Source of the DNA: Rhodopseudomonas rhenobacensis
GTDB taxonomy: Bacteria > Pseudomonadota > Alphaproteobacteria > Rhizobiales > Xanthobacteraceae
Reading direction: 5' to 3'
Assembly (NCBI RefSeq): GCF_014203125.1
Contig: NZ_JACHIH010000008.1
Coordinates: 62,001 to 126,000, forward strand
DNA: 64,000 nucleotides
In this document: one piece after another, positions 47,886 through 56,817 of the stretch
Layout of the letters: each line of letters opens with the position of its first letter
Numbering within the stretch: the first letter of the stretch is position 1
The notes under the pieces: model-generated
What the model was told of the DNA's origin: nothing
Seen by the model: the letters and a program-made list of their open reading frames with translations, nothing else
Databases searched by the model: none
Position numbers and translations under genes: made by a program

Positions 47886-49025
47886 CTACAGCGCCAGCAC
47901 GTGATCGTCGATTTCTTCGATCGAGTTGACGCCGCACAGCGCCATGGTGGTGGAGAGTTCGTTCTTGATGATGTCGATCGCCTTGGTGACGCCGGGGCCG
48001 CCGAACGCGCCGAGGCCGTAGATATAGGCCCGCCCGATCATGCAGGAGCGCGCGCCCATCGCCAGCGCGCGCATCACGTCCTGCCCGGAGCGGATGCCGC
48101 CGTCGAACATCACCTCGATCTGGTCGCCGACCGCGTCGACCACGTCCGGCAGCACCTCAATTGACGACGGCGCGCCGTCGAGCTGGCGGCCGCCATGGTT
48201 CGACACCACCAGCGCCTCGGCGCCGGCTTTCACCGCGAGCGCCGCGTCCTCGACGTCGAGGATGCCCTTGATGATCAATTTGCCCGGCCAGATCGAACGG
48301 ATCCAGTCGATGTCCTTCCAGTTCAGCGACGGATCGAATTGCGACGCCACCCAGGCCGACACCGAGCCGAGGTCCTTGGAGCCCGGCAGGTGGCCGGCGA
48401 TGTTGCCGAAGTTGCGGCTCTTGCCGGCGAGGATGCCTTTCACCCAGCGCGGCTTGGTGGCGATGTCGATCAAATTCTTCAGACGGAAGATTTCCGGCGG
48501 CACCGACATGCCGTTTTTGATGTCCTGATGGCGCTGCCCGATCACCTGCAGGTCGACGGTGAGCACCAGCGCGCTGCATTTGGCGGCGATCGCGCGCTCG
48601 ATCAGCGCTTTGACGAAGCCGCGGTCGCGCATCACGTAGAGCTGAAACCAGAACGGCTGCTCGACATTGGCGGCGACGTCCTCCAGCGAGCAGATCGACA
48701 TCGTGGAGAGCGTGTAGGGAATGCCGGCGGCCTGCGCGGCGCGGCAGGCGTGGATTTCGCCGTCGCCATATTGCATCCCGGTGGAGCCGACCGGGGCCAG
48801 GATCAACGGCAGCGCCGCGCGCTCGCCGATGATCTCGGTGGACAGATCGCGCTCGGAAATATCCACCAGGATGCGCTGGCGGAATTTGATGTCCTGAAAA
48901 TCGTCGCGGTTGGCGCGCAGGGTTTCTTCGGCATAGGAGCCGCGATCGACGTAGTCGAAGAACATCTTCGGCACCCGACGCTGATGGATCTCGCGCAGGT
49001 CGTCGATGCAGGTGATCTGTTTCAT
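47886..49025 (-). CDS. lldD: FMN-dependent alpha-hydroxy-acid oxidising protein (LldD-like)
   Basis: TIM-barrel FMN enzyme of 379 residues. PKMFFDYVDRGSYAEETLR is the family front, LAPVGSTGMQYGDGEIHACRAA and STMSICSLEDV line the FMN site, LVLTVDLQVIGQRHQDIKNGM the middle. SNHGGRQLDGAPSS carries the catalytic His and substrate-binding Arg, and FDGGIRSGQDVMRALAMGARSCMIGRAYIYG the phosphate site. By family it oxidises L-lactate or a related 2-hydroxy acid; the variation in the loop after residue 175 leaves the substrate open (mandelate and glycolate oxidases belong here too). Confidence 0.92.
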   Translation of the reverse strand: MKQITCIDDLREIHQRRVPKMFFDYVDRGSYAEETLRANRDDFQDIKFRQRILVDISERDLSTEIIGERAALPLILAPVGSTGMQYGDGEIHACRAAQAAGIPYTLSTMSICSLEDVAANVEQPFWFQLYVMRDRGFVKALIERAIAAKCSALVLTVDLQVIGQRHQDIKNGMSVPPEIFRLKNLIDIATKPRWVKGILAGKSRNFGNIAGHLPGSKDLGSVSAWVASQFDPSLNWKDIDWIRSIWPGKLIIKGILDVEDAALAVKAGAEALVVSNHGGRQLDGAPSSIEVLPDVVDAVGDQIEVMFDGGIRSGQDVMRALAMGARSCMIGRAYIYGLGAFGGPGVTKAIDIIKNELSTTMALCGVNSIEEIDDHVLAL

Positions 49026-49193
49026 GAGCGGCCCCGCCCTTTTCCTTTTTTGCTGGTGCCGTGCTCTAGAGCATTTTCCGCCGAAGTGGAATTCGGTTTG
49101 AGGCAGCCTCGCGCTCTGGCCGGACGCTCCGTGCGCCCGCGGAACCCGCGGGACAGGGCGGCGTTGGTTCGATCCTCAGACCGGAGAAACCCG

Positions 49194-49355
49194 ATGCCCG
49201 ATACTGCCACCGAAAAAGACAAGAAGGCCGAAGACAAGGCCCTCGACGAGGCCCTGCAGGAATCCTTTCCGGGTTCCGATCCGGTCAGCCTGACCCAGCC
49301 GGCGCCCTCGAAGCCGGACGCCGACGCCAAGCCGAAGCATAAAGCCAAGCATTAA
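49194..49355 (+). CDS. Small charged protein with ESFPGSDPVSLTQP motif
   Basis: 53 residues: a charged front (TEKDKKAEDKALDEALQ), then ESFPGSDPVSLTQPAPS, and a Lys-rich tail (KPKHKAKH). The motif (E)SFP(A/G)SDP(V/P)S is one I know from many small conserved proteobacterial proteins of unknown function. CCGGAGAAACCCG lies before the ATG at 49194. It is divergent from the LldD-type gene. No function is proposed. Confidence 0.72.
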   Translation: MPDTATEKDKKAEDKALDEALQESFPGSDPVSLTQPAPSKPDADAKPKHKAKH

Positions 49356-49575
49356 TCCCCAGCTTCCGGTCCCGCGGGAGCGGCCGTCACGGCGCGGTCG
49401 CGGTCCCGTCGCACTGCGATAAAGCCGGCCCGATCAAGGGGTTGGCGCGGCCATGGTTCCCGATTGGTAATGATTCATCATATTTTTTGAGGTCATTTCA
49501 ACCGGAAACGACCTATAAGGCGGGTTCGTGCCCGGCCGGAACTGCCGGCCGGCACAGGCCATGCTGGGGGATTTG

Positions 49576-50928
49576 ATGAGTCGCAGATATTTCGGCACGG
49601 ACGGGATTCGAGGCCGCGCCAACGGCCTGATCACGCCGGAACTGGCGATGAAGGTCGGGCAGGCCGCGGGCCTGGTGTTTCAGCGCGGCGAATATCGGCA
49701 TCGCGTGGTGATCGGCAAGGACACCAGGCTGTCCGGCTACATGATCGAAACCGCGCTGGTCGCCGGCTTCACCTCGGTCGGCATGGACGTGCTGCTGCTC
49801 GGCCCGATGCCGACGCCGGCGGTGGCGATGCTGACCAAGTCGATGCGCGCCGATCTCGGCGTGATGATTTCCGCGTCGCACAATCTGTTCGAAGACAACG
49901 GCATCAAACTGTTCGGCCCGCTCGGCTTCAAGCTCAGCGACGACGTCGAAATGCAGATCGAGCAGCTGCTCGACGAGACGCTCGACAAGAAACTCGCCCC
50001 GAGCGCCAAGCTCGGCCGCGCCCGGCGCATCGACGGCGTGCACGACCGCTACATCGAATTCGCCAAGCGGACGCTGCCGCGCGACCTGTCGCTCGACGGG
50101 CTGCGCGTGGTGATCGATTGCGCGCACGGCGCCGCCTACAAGGTGGTGCCGGAGGCGCTGTGGGAACTCGGCGCCGACGTGATCGCGATCGGCGTCGAAC
50201 CCGATGGCTTCAACATCAACAAGGAATGCGGCTCCACCGCGCCGGAAGCGTTGTCGCGCAAGGTGCGGGAGATGCGCGCCGACATCGGCATCGCGCTGGA
50301 CGGCGACGCCGACCGGGTGATCCTGGTCGACGAGCGCGGCCACGTGGTCGACGGCGATCAGCTGCTGGCGGTGATCGCACAGAGCTGGAAGGAAGACGGC
50401 CGGCTGTCGAAGCCCGGCATCGTCTCCACGGTGATGTCGAATCTCGGGCTGGAGCGCTTTCTGCAAAGCAACGGCATGGAGATGATCCGCACCCCGGTCG
50501 GCGACCGCTACGTGCTCGAGCAGATGCTGAAGCAGGGCTATAATGTCGGCGGCGAGCCCTCCGGCCACATCATCCTGTCGGATTACGCCACCACCGGCGA
50601 CGGCTTCGTCGCCGCGCTGCAGGTGCTGGCGGTGGTGCAGAAGCTCGGCCGTCCGGTGTCAGAGGTCTGCCATTTGTTCGAGCCGCTGCCGCAGATCCTG
50701 AAGAACGTGCGCTACCGCGCCGGCAAGCCGCTCGACAATGTCGAGGTGAAGTCGGCGATCCGCGCCGCCGAGACCCGGCTGAATGGCCACGGCCGGCTGC
50801 TGATCCGTCCCTCCGGCACCGAGCCGGTGATCCGGGTGATGGGCGAGGGCGACGACCGCGAGATGGTCGAGGAGATCGTCGATACGATCTGCTCGGCGCT
50901 CGGCGAGGCCGCGGCCGCCGCCGCCTGA
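49576..50928 (+). CDS. glmM: Phosphoglucosamine mutase
   Basis: Cytosolic enzyme of 450 residues converting glucosamine-6-phosphate to glucosamine-1-phosphate for UDP-GlcNAc, peptidoglycan and [18 protein letters not shown] opens it, [17 protein letters not shown] holds the phosphoserine, and [17 protein letters not shown] is the magnesium loop. [20 protein letters not shown] binds the sugar, and [17 protein letters not shown] the phosphate. The ATG at 49576 follows GGGGGATTTG. In many alphaproteobacteria folP and ftsH lie upstream; here they do not. UDP-GlcNAc made from this product could feed the dehydratase and transferase at 6.5-9.5 kb. Confidence 0.96.
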   Translation: MSRRYFGTDGIRGRANGLITPELAMKVGQAAGLVFQRGEYRHRVVIGKDTRLSGYMIETALVAGFTSVGMDVLLLGPMPTPAVAMLTKSMRADLGVMISASHNLFEDNGIKLFGPLGFKLSDDVEMQIEQLLDETLDKKLAPSAKLGRARRIDGVHDRYIEFAKRTLPRDLSLDGLRVVIDCAHGAAYKVVPEALWELGADVIAIGVEPDGFNINKECGSTAPEALSRKVREMRADIGIALDGDADRVILVDERGHVVDGDQLLAVIAQSWKEDGRLSKPGIVSTVMSNLGLERFLQSNGMEMIRTPVGDRYVLEQMLKQGYNVGGEPSGHIILSDYATTGDGFVAALQVLAVVQKLGRPVSEVCHLFEPLPQILKNVRYRAGKPLDNVEVKSAIRAAETRLNGHGRLLIRPSGTEPVIRVMGEGDDREMVEEIVDTICSALGEAAAAAA

Positions 50929-51110
50929 GACCGGCGCTGGCGCCCGCCTGAGAGCAGCGTTGGCGCCCGCCGCAACCCAGCCATGGCCGGGCGATGCTAG
51001 CGCTTCGCCCTCGCATCTTCTACTTTCCCAAGGTGCCGCCCCGGCAACGGGGCGGCTTACCTGTTCCATCACCCTGTTTTCATCACCCTGCAGAACCGTC
51101 TGGAAACGCC

Positions 51111-52364
51111 GTGAACAAGCCCGTGGTAGTCAACGCGGAAGATCAATCCGCCCCCATCGTGATCGCCGAGATGCCGCCGACCAGCACGGCGAAGGCGCTC
51201 GGGCCGGCCTATCTGGTGCTCGGCGGCATCAGCTTCTCGCACTTTCTCAACGACACCATGCAGTCGCTGATCCCGTCGGTGTATCCGATCCTGAAGGCGA
51301 ACTACGCGCTGGATTTCGGCCAGATCGGGCTGATCACGCTGACCTTCCAGATCACCGCCTCGCTGCTGCAGCCGGTGATCGGCCACATCACCGACAAGAA
51401 GGCGCAGCCCTATTCGCTGGCGATCGGCATGGGCTCGACGCTGATCGGGCTGGCGCTGCTCAGCATCGCGCATCATTACTTCGTGATCCTGGTGGCGGCC
51501 GGGCTGGTCGGGCTCGGCTCGGCGGTGTTCCACCCGGAATCGGCGCGGATCGCCCGGCTGTCGTCCGGCGGGCGCTACGGCTTTGCGCAGTCGGTGTTCC
51601 AGGTCGGCGGCAATTTCGGCCAGTCGATGGGGCCGCTCTTGGCGGCGCTGATCGTGGTGCCGTTCGGGCAGGGCAGCCTCGGCTGGTTCTGCCTGATCGC
51701 GGCGCTGGCGATCGTGGTGCTGTGGCGGATCGGCAGCTGGTACAAGCCGCGGATCGTGCCGCGCAGCCGCACCGCGCCGCAGCGGCACCCCGGGGCGCCG
51801 AGTTCGCGCCGCGTCGCGGTGGCGATCGGCCTGTTGATCCTGCTGGTGTTCTCCAAGTTCATCTACATGTCGAGCCTGACCAGCTACTACACCTTCTACC
51901 TGATGCAGAAATTCGGCGTCAGCACCCAGACCTCGCAGATCTACCTGTTCATGTTCCTCGGCGCGACCGCGGTCGGCACCTTCTTCGGCGGCCCGATCGG
52001 CGACCGCATCGGCCGGCGCTACGTGATCTGGTTCTCGATCCTCGGCGTCTTGCCGTTCACGCTGATGCTGCCCTATGCCGACCTGATGTGGACCGCGGTG
52101 CTCAGCATCGTGATCGGCTTCGTGCTGTCCTCGGCGATGCCGGCGATCCTGGTCTATGCCCAGGAACTGATGCCGCATCGCTTCGGCATGATCTCCGGGC
52201 TGTTCTTCGGCTTCTCGTTCGGCGCCGGCGGCATCGGCGCCGCCCTGCTGGGCCAGGTCGCCGACCACAAGGGCATCGAGTTCGTCTATCAGATCTGCGC
52301 CTTCCTGCCGGCGATCGGGCTGCTCGCGATGTTCCTGCCGAAGATGCCGCGCCACGCCCACTAA
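51111..52364 (+). CDS. fsr: MFS transporter, fosmidomycin-resistance (Fsr) family
   Basis: Inner-membrane exporter of 417 residues with twelve helices. GGISFSHFLNDTMQSLIPSVYPILK is the hallmark Fsr N-terminus. GHITDKKAQPY is the loop between helices two and three, FHPESARIARLSSGGRYGFAQSVFQVGGNFGQS another strong family motif, and GGPIGDRIGRR the equivalent loop in the second half. Start chosen at the GTG at 51111 (MNKPVVVNAED); upstream in-frame sequence is unlike a membrane front. By family it exports fosmidomycin or other small compounds with proton exchange. Confidence 0.9.
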   Translation: MNKPVVVNAEDQSAPIVIAEMPPTSTAKALGPAYLVLGGISFSHFLNDTMQSLIPSVYPILKANYALDFGQIGLITLTFQITASLLQPVIGHITDKKAQPYSLAIGMGSTLIGLALLSIAHHYFVILVAAGLVGLGSAVFHPESARIARLSSGGRYGFAQSVFQVGGNFGQSMGPLLAALIVVPFGQGSLGWFCLIAALAIVVLWRIGSWYKPRIVPRSRTAPQRHPGAPSSRRVAVAIGLLILLVFSKFIYMSSLTSYYTFYLMQKFGVSTQTSQIYLFMFLGATAVGTFFGGPIGDRIGRRYVIWFSILGVLPFTLMLPYADLMWTAVLSIVIGFVLSSAMPAILVYAQELMPHRFGMISGLFFGFSFGAGGIGAALLGQVADHKGIEFVYQICAFLPAIGLLAMFLPKMPRHAH

Positions 52365-52467
52365 CCGTTCGTTAACCCGGCGCCGCTCGTCGTTAACTTT
52401 TATTAGTGATTGGGGCGCCGGCCCGTGGCCGGCGCGGAACCCGCAACAAAAATCGTCACCAAATGTC

Positions 52468-52486
52468 AACCCTAATTATTAGGGTT
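52468..52486. promoter_or_regulatory. Inverted repeat overlapping the CtrA-type box
   Basis: AACCCTAA (52468-52475) and TTAGGGTT (52479-52486) are perfect reverse complements with a three-base spacer. They end on the left half of the CtrA-type site. It may be a second operator for the outer-membrane gene. Confidence 0.55.
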
Positions 52487-52499
52487 AAGTGGCGCTTAA
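52485..52499. promoter_or_regulatory. CtrA-type binding site (TTAA-N7-TTAA)
   Basis: TTAAGTGGCGCTTAA matches the alphaproteobacterial CtrA consensus TTAA-N7-TTAA exactly. It lies 80 bases upstream of the outer-membrane protein start at 52579. CtrA often controls outer-membrane protein genes in this class. Confidence 0.65.
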
Positions 52500-52578
52500 G
52501 AAATTGCTGCCATCGTCGCTTTGTCAGTTTCAGGTTCGGGGCCTCCGTAATCGCCTCTTTGACAAAAGGACGAAGCCA

Positions 52579-53415
52579 ATGCGTAGCGTGAAATCACTAT
52601 TGGCCGCCGGAGCGGCTTCTCTGTTGCCGATCACCGGGGCGTTTGCCGCGGACATGCCGATCGCCCCGCCGCCGCCGGCGATGTACGCGCCGCCGCCGGC
52701 CGAAGATTTCGGCGGCTGGTATCTGCGCGGCGATATCGGCATGACCAATCAGGACTTGAAGTTCAAGGATACCAATCCGGCCAGCGCCGGCTATCAGGAT
52801 CGCGGCTTCGAATCGGCGAGCTCGACGCTGTTCGGCCTCGGCGTCGGTTATCAGGTCAACAACTGGTTTCGCGCCGACGTGACCGGCCAGTACCGCGGCA
52901 AGGCGGCGCTGCACGGCGCCACCAACATCTACACCAGCCCGAGCCAGATCCTGGCCGACAACTATTCCGGCAACAAGTCGGAATTTCTGGTGCTCGCCAA
53001 CGCCTATGTCGATCTCGGCACCTGGTGGTGCGTCACGCCGTTCATCGGCGCCGGCGTCGGCATGGCCAACGTCAAGATCAGCGGCTTCCGCGACGACGGC
53101 GCGGGCTATCTGCCGGGCTCGGTCCCGGTGCTCAGCACCACCTATTACGACAACGTCTCGAAGTGGAATTTCGCCTGGGCGGCGCATGCCGGTCTGGCCT
53201 ACAAGGTCAGCCCGAATCTGACGCTCGAACTGGCCTACAGCTACGTCGACATGGGCTCGGTCAATCTCGCCGGCTACACCAACTACGCGCTCGGCACCGG
53301 CCAGTCGGCCTATCAGTTGAAGAACATCACCTCGAACGACCTGAAGCTCGGCGTGCGCTGGAACTTCGACAGCGCCCCGACCTATGCGCCGGCGCCGTTG
53401 ATGCGCAAGGGCTGA
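52579..53415 (+). CDS. Omp25/Omp31-like outer-membrane beta-barrel protein
   Basis: 278 residues. A signal peptide (MRSVKSLLAAGAASLLPITGAFA-AD) is followed by a Pro-rich linker (APPPPAMYAPPPAEDF). The rest is a beta-barrel: GGWYLRGDIGMTNQDLKF, LFGLGVGYQVNNWFRADVTGQYRG, LANAYVDLGTWWCVTPFIGAGVGMA, LTLELAYSYVDMG and the closing NDLKLGVRWNFDS are alternating strands with an aromatic-rich end. A short LMRKG tail follows, unusual since barrels often end on Phe. AAAAGGACGAAGCC precedes the ATG. It is under a CtrA-type box and followed by a terminator. Confidence 0.88.
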   Translation: MRSVKSLLAAGAASLLPITGAFAADMPIAPPPPAMYAPPPAEDFGGWYLRGDIGMTNQDLKFKDTNPASAGYQDRGFESASSTLFGLGVGYQVNNWFRADVTGQYRGKAALHGATNIYTSPSQILADNYSGNKSEFLVLANAYVDLGTWWCVTPFIGAGVGMANVKISGFRDDGAGYLPGSVPVLSTTYYDNVSKWNFAWAAHAGLAYKVSPNLTLELAYSYVDMGSVNLAGYTNYALGTGQSAYQLKNITSNDLKLGVRWNFDSAPTYAPAPLMRKG

Positions 53416-53444
53416 CGCCAGCCTGCTACTTGTTAGGACGGACG

Positions 53445-53474
53445 AACGGCGCGGGAAGCATCCCGCGCCGTTTT
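53445..53474 (+). terminator. Rho-independent terminator after the first outer-membrane gene
   Basis: AACGGCGCGGGA, an AGCA loop and TCCCGCGCCGTT form a perfect 12-bp stem followed by TTGTT. It lies 30 bases after the stop and separates the two outer-membrane genes. Confidence 0.93.
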
Positions 53475-53559
53475 GTTATGTCGCGGCGGTGTAAAGCAAC
53501 GAAAGATTAAGGTTAACGGGCGATGATCGGGCGTGATCAAGTGCTCGAGGAGCGTTGCG

Positions 53560-54384
53560 ATGCGTCGGTTGGTGGTGGGAGCAATGTTGCTGACGGTGGC
53601 GCAGGCGGCGTCGTCCGCCGATATGCCGTTTCTGCGCGGCGCGCTGTCCGACGGACCGCGCCGCGTCGTCGATTGGGAAGGGTTCTACGTCGGCGGCCAG
53701 GCCAGCTACGGCACCATAGATACGAATTTCACCGATGCCACGCGCGGTTTGGCGGAGCAGGCGATGACCAACACCCTGGTCAACAGCGCGATGCAGGTCT
53801 CGGACTGGCCGACGCTGGGCAAGCAGTCCGCGCACGGCCAGGGCTATGGCGGATTTGTCGGCTACAATTGGCAATGGACCGACGTGGTTCTCGGTCTCGA
53901 GGCCAATTACATTCACGGCAAGTTCGATGGGTCGGACAGCAACGTGAGCAATCCGATAACCCGTTGCATGGGCCTTTCCGATTCATTGTATCATTGCGCC
54001 GCCTATCGTTCCGCGGGCTCGATCGTGATCAACGATCTCGGCTCGGCGCGCGCGCGGGCGGGCTGGGCGGTCGGCAGTTTCCTGCCCTATATGTTCGGTG
54101 GTGTTTCGCTGGGGCAGGCCGATATCGTTCGTTCGGCGAGCATCCGGGACACCCTCTATACGGCGTCGCCGGCCCTCGGCGGAACCTACGTCGGCTACAA
54201 TCAGTTCGACCGCGCCAAGGTGCAGAACGGCCATTTCATCTACGGTTACAGCGCCGGGCTCGGCATCGACATGATGCTGTTCAGCGGGCTGTTCGTGCGC
54301 GCGGAATGGGAATACCTGAAATTCGCCGCCCCGGTCGACACCAGCGTCTCGACGGTGCGCGCCGGCCTCGGCTACAAGTTCTAA
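53560..54384 (+). CDS. Outer-membrane beta-barrel protein (Omp25-like porin family)
   Basis: 274 residues. A signal peptide (MRRLVVGAMLLTVAQAASSA-D) is followed by VVDWEGFYVGGQASYG, the usual Omp25-like first strand. GYGGFVGYNWQWTDVVLGLEANYIHG, RARAGWAVGSFLPYMFGGVSLG and the end VRAGLGYKF with its C-terminal Phe are barrel signatures. Two cysteines (CMGLSDSLYHC) in a loop may form a disulphide. GAGGAG lies seven bases before the ATG at 53560; a GTG at 53533 would add nine residues. It is distantly related to the preceding gene. Confidence 0.87.
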   Translation: MRRLVVGAMLLTVAQAASSADMPFLRGALSDGPRRVVDWEGFYVGGQASYGTIDTNFTDATRGLAEQAMTNTLVNSAMQVSDWPTLGKQSAHGQGYGGFVGYNWQWTDVVLGLEANYIHGKFDGSDSNVSNPITRCMGLSDSLYHCAAYRSAGSIVINDLGSARARAGWAVGSFLPYMFGGVSLGQADIVRSASIRDTLYTASPALGGTYVGYNQFDRAKVQNGHFIYGYSAGLGIDMMLFSGLFVRAEWEYLKFAAPVDTSVSTVRAGLGYKF

Positions 54385-54409
54385 GCGTCGCTTGACCGGC
54401 GATCCCGCA

Positions 54410-54880
54410 ATGCCCACTGCATCCCCGATCACCATCCGCCCGGCGCGGCGCGACGACGTCGCCGCGATCGTCGCGATGCTGGCCGACGATCATCTCGGCC
54501 GCGGCCGCGAAGTCGTCACCGACCCGTTGCCGGCGTCCTACTACGCGGCGTTCGACGCGCTGCAAGGCGCGCCGCACATCCAGATGGTGGTGGCGACGGA
54601 TGGTTCGGACGCGGTGGCGGGCTGCCTGCAACTTGCCGTGCTGCCGGGCCTCAGCTCGCAGGGCGCCTCGCGCGGCATCATCGAAGACGTCCGCGTCGCC
54701 AGCGATCAGCGGAGCCAGGGCATCGGCGAACAGATGGTGCGATGGGCGATCGGCGAGGCGCAGGCGCAGCGCTGCAAGCTGGTCGAGTTGTTCACCCATC
54801 AAAGCCGGGTCGATGCGCAGCGGTTCTACGCCCGTTTGGGCTTTCAGCCGAGCCACGTCGGCATGACGCTGCGGTTCTGA
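54410..54880 (+). CDS. GNAT-family N-acetyltransferase
   Basis: 156 residues. ITIRPARRDDVAAIVAMLADD is the GNAT front, IIEDVRVASDQRSQGIGEQMVRWAIGEA holds the acetyl-CoA-binding (Q/R)xxGxG/A loop, and LVELFTHQSRVDAQRFYARLGFQPSHVGM is the typical end. The ATG at 54410 fits the strand position. It is 25 bases downstream of an outer-membrane gene. The acceptor (amine, antibiotic or protein) is unknown. Confidence 0.9.
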   Translation: MPTASPITIRPARRDDVAAIVAMLADDHLGRGREVVTDPLPASYYAAFDALQGAPHIQMVVATDGSDAVAGCLQLAVLPGLSSQGASRGIIEDVRVASDQRSQGIGEQMVRWAIGEAQAQRCKLVELFTHQSRVDAQRFYARLGFQPSHVGMTLRF

Positions 54881-55305
54881 TTCGTCCGCGAGCGATCACC
54901 GAGTCGTAAATTTTCCGTTTCGTATAGGATTGACCATACGGCGCCGGAACCGCCGTGGAATATCATCCTCGTTGTTTGCCTGTGCAGAAGGCAATCGTCG
55001 TGAAGTGCCCCTGTTTCGCCTCCAACCCAGAGGTTCGCTGTCATGCTGCTCACCCGGTCGTCGGATCAGATTAGATCCGAAAAGGCGTCCAACGGTGTTG
55101 CGTGCAACGATTGCTCCTGTTGTGACGCTGCCTTGTCGTTCCGCTGCTTGAACTGCGAGCGCGCCGAACGGGCAAGCCACGCCAGCGCGGCGGCGTCGTC
55201 CAACGAGCTTCGGCTCTGGATTTCCAGCGGGCTGTATCCGCCGCGCTAGCTCGGCCGGGTGCGGTCCCTCCGGCCTCGCCATCGTGGCGTTGGATTGCGA
55301 TGCCA
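54881..55305. other. Intergenic region with one doubtful short frame
   Basis: The 425 bases between the acetyltransferase gene and the serC leader have weak coding signals on both strands. On the plus strand a Cys-rich 68-residue frame is listed separately; a 136-residue minus frame is Arg-rich and shadow-like. No terminator hairpin stands out. Confidence 0.4.
55043..55249 (+). CDS. Hypothetical Cys-rich small protein (doubtful)
   Basis: 68 residues with CNDCSCCDAALSFRCLNCERAER in the middle, where six cysteines are spaced like a metal-binding motif. AGAGG lies nine bases before the ATG at 55043. The ends have no features. It lies upstream of the serC leader. Existence is uncertain. Confidence 0.3.
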   Translation: MLLTRSSDQIRSEKASNGVACNDCSCCDAALSFRCLNCERAERASHASAAASSNELRLWISSGLYPPR

Positions 55306-55360
55306 TCGAAAGTCTAGCCGTGCGAGGCCGCGGCGCGGCGCAATCATCCTTGACTTTCGA
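55306..55360. promoter_or_regulatory. Inverted repeat upstream of the serC leader
   Basis: TCGAAAGTC (55306-55314) and GACTTTCGA (55352-55360) are perfect reverse complements 37 bases apart. CTATCC at 55371-55376 can also pair with GGATAG of the second serC hairpin. This may be a promoter operator or part of an alternative RNA fold. Confidence 0.45.
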
Positions 55361-55390
55361 GGCGATTGGACTATCCCCAGCGGCGGGAAA

Positions 55391-55427
55391 CCTCTCCCCA
55401 CCGAGAGGCTGCTATCTGGAAGGATAG
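55391..55427 (+). ncRNA. serC leader RNA motif (two hairpins before serC)
   Basis: CCTCTC, a CCCACC loop and GAGAGG form hairpin 1; CTATC, a TGGAAG loop and GATAG form hairpin 2, which ends three bases before the serC ATG. The Shine-Dalgarno GGAAGGA lies in the loop and stem of hairpin 2. This arrangement matches my memory of the serC RNA motif of alphaproteobacteria, a conserved leader of unknown ligand in front of serC-serA. Confidence 0.75.
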
Positions 55428-55430
55428 ACT

Positions 55431-56603
<1,173 letters not shown>

Positions 56604-56610
56604 GCTTTCT

Positions 56611-56770
56611 TCACCTCTCCCCGCTCTTCGCGGGGAGAGGTCGCCCGGCGTAGCGCAGCGAAGCCGGGCGGGTGAGGGGCCAGGCACTGCGCTCAACTCA
56701 CCTCAAGCATTCGCGGGTCGTCAGCGGCCCCTCACCCCAACCCTCTCCCCGCAAGAGCGGGGCGAGGGAG
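56611..56770. repeat. Composite palindromic intergenic repeat, family A, between serC and serA
   Basis: ACCTCTCCCCGC (56613-56624) and GCGGGGAGAGGT (56630-56641) form a perfect 12-bp hairpin right after serC; an inverted partner unit ends at 56770. The intervening bases match the other composite copies in design. It may partly terminate serC transcripts or stabilise their 3' end. Confidence 0.85.
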
Positions 56771-56817
56771 CGCGCTGCGACTGTTGCACAGCCTCCCATT
56801 CATTCAGGAACACGCAC

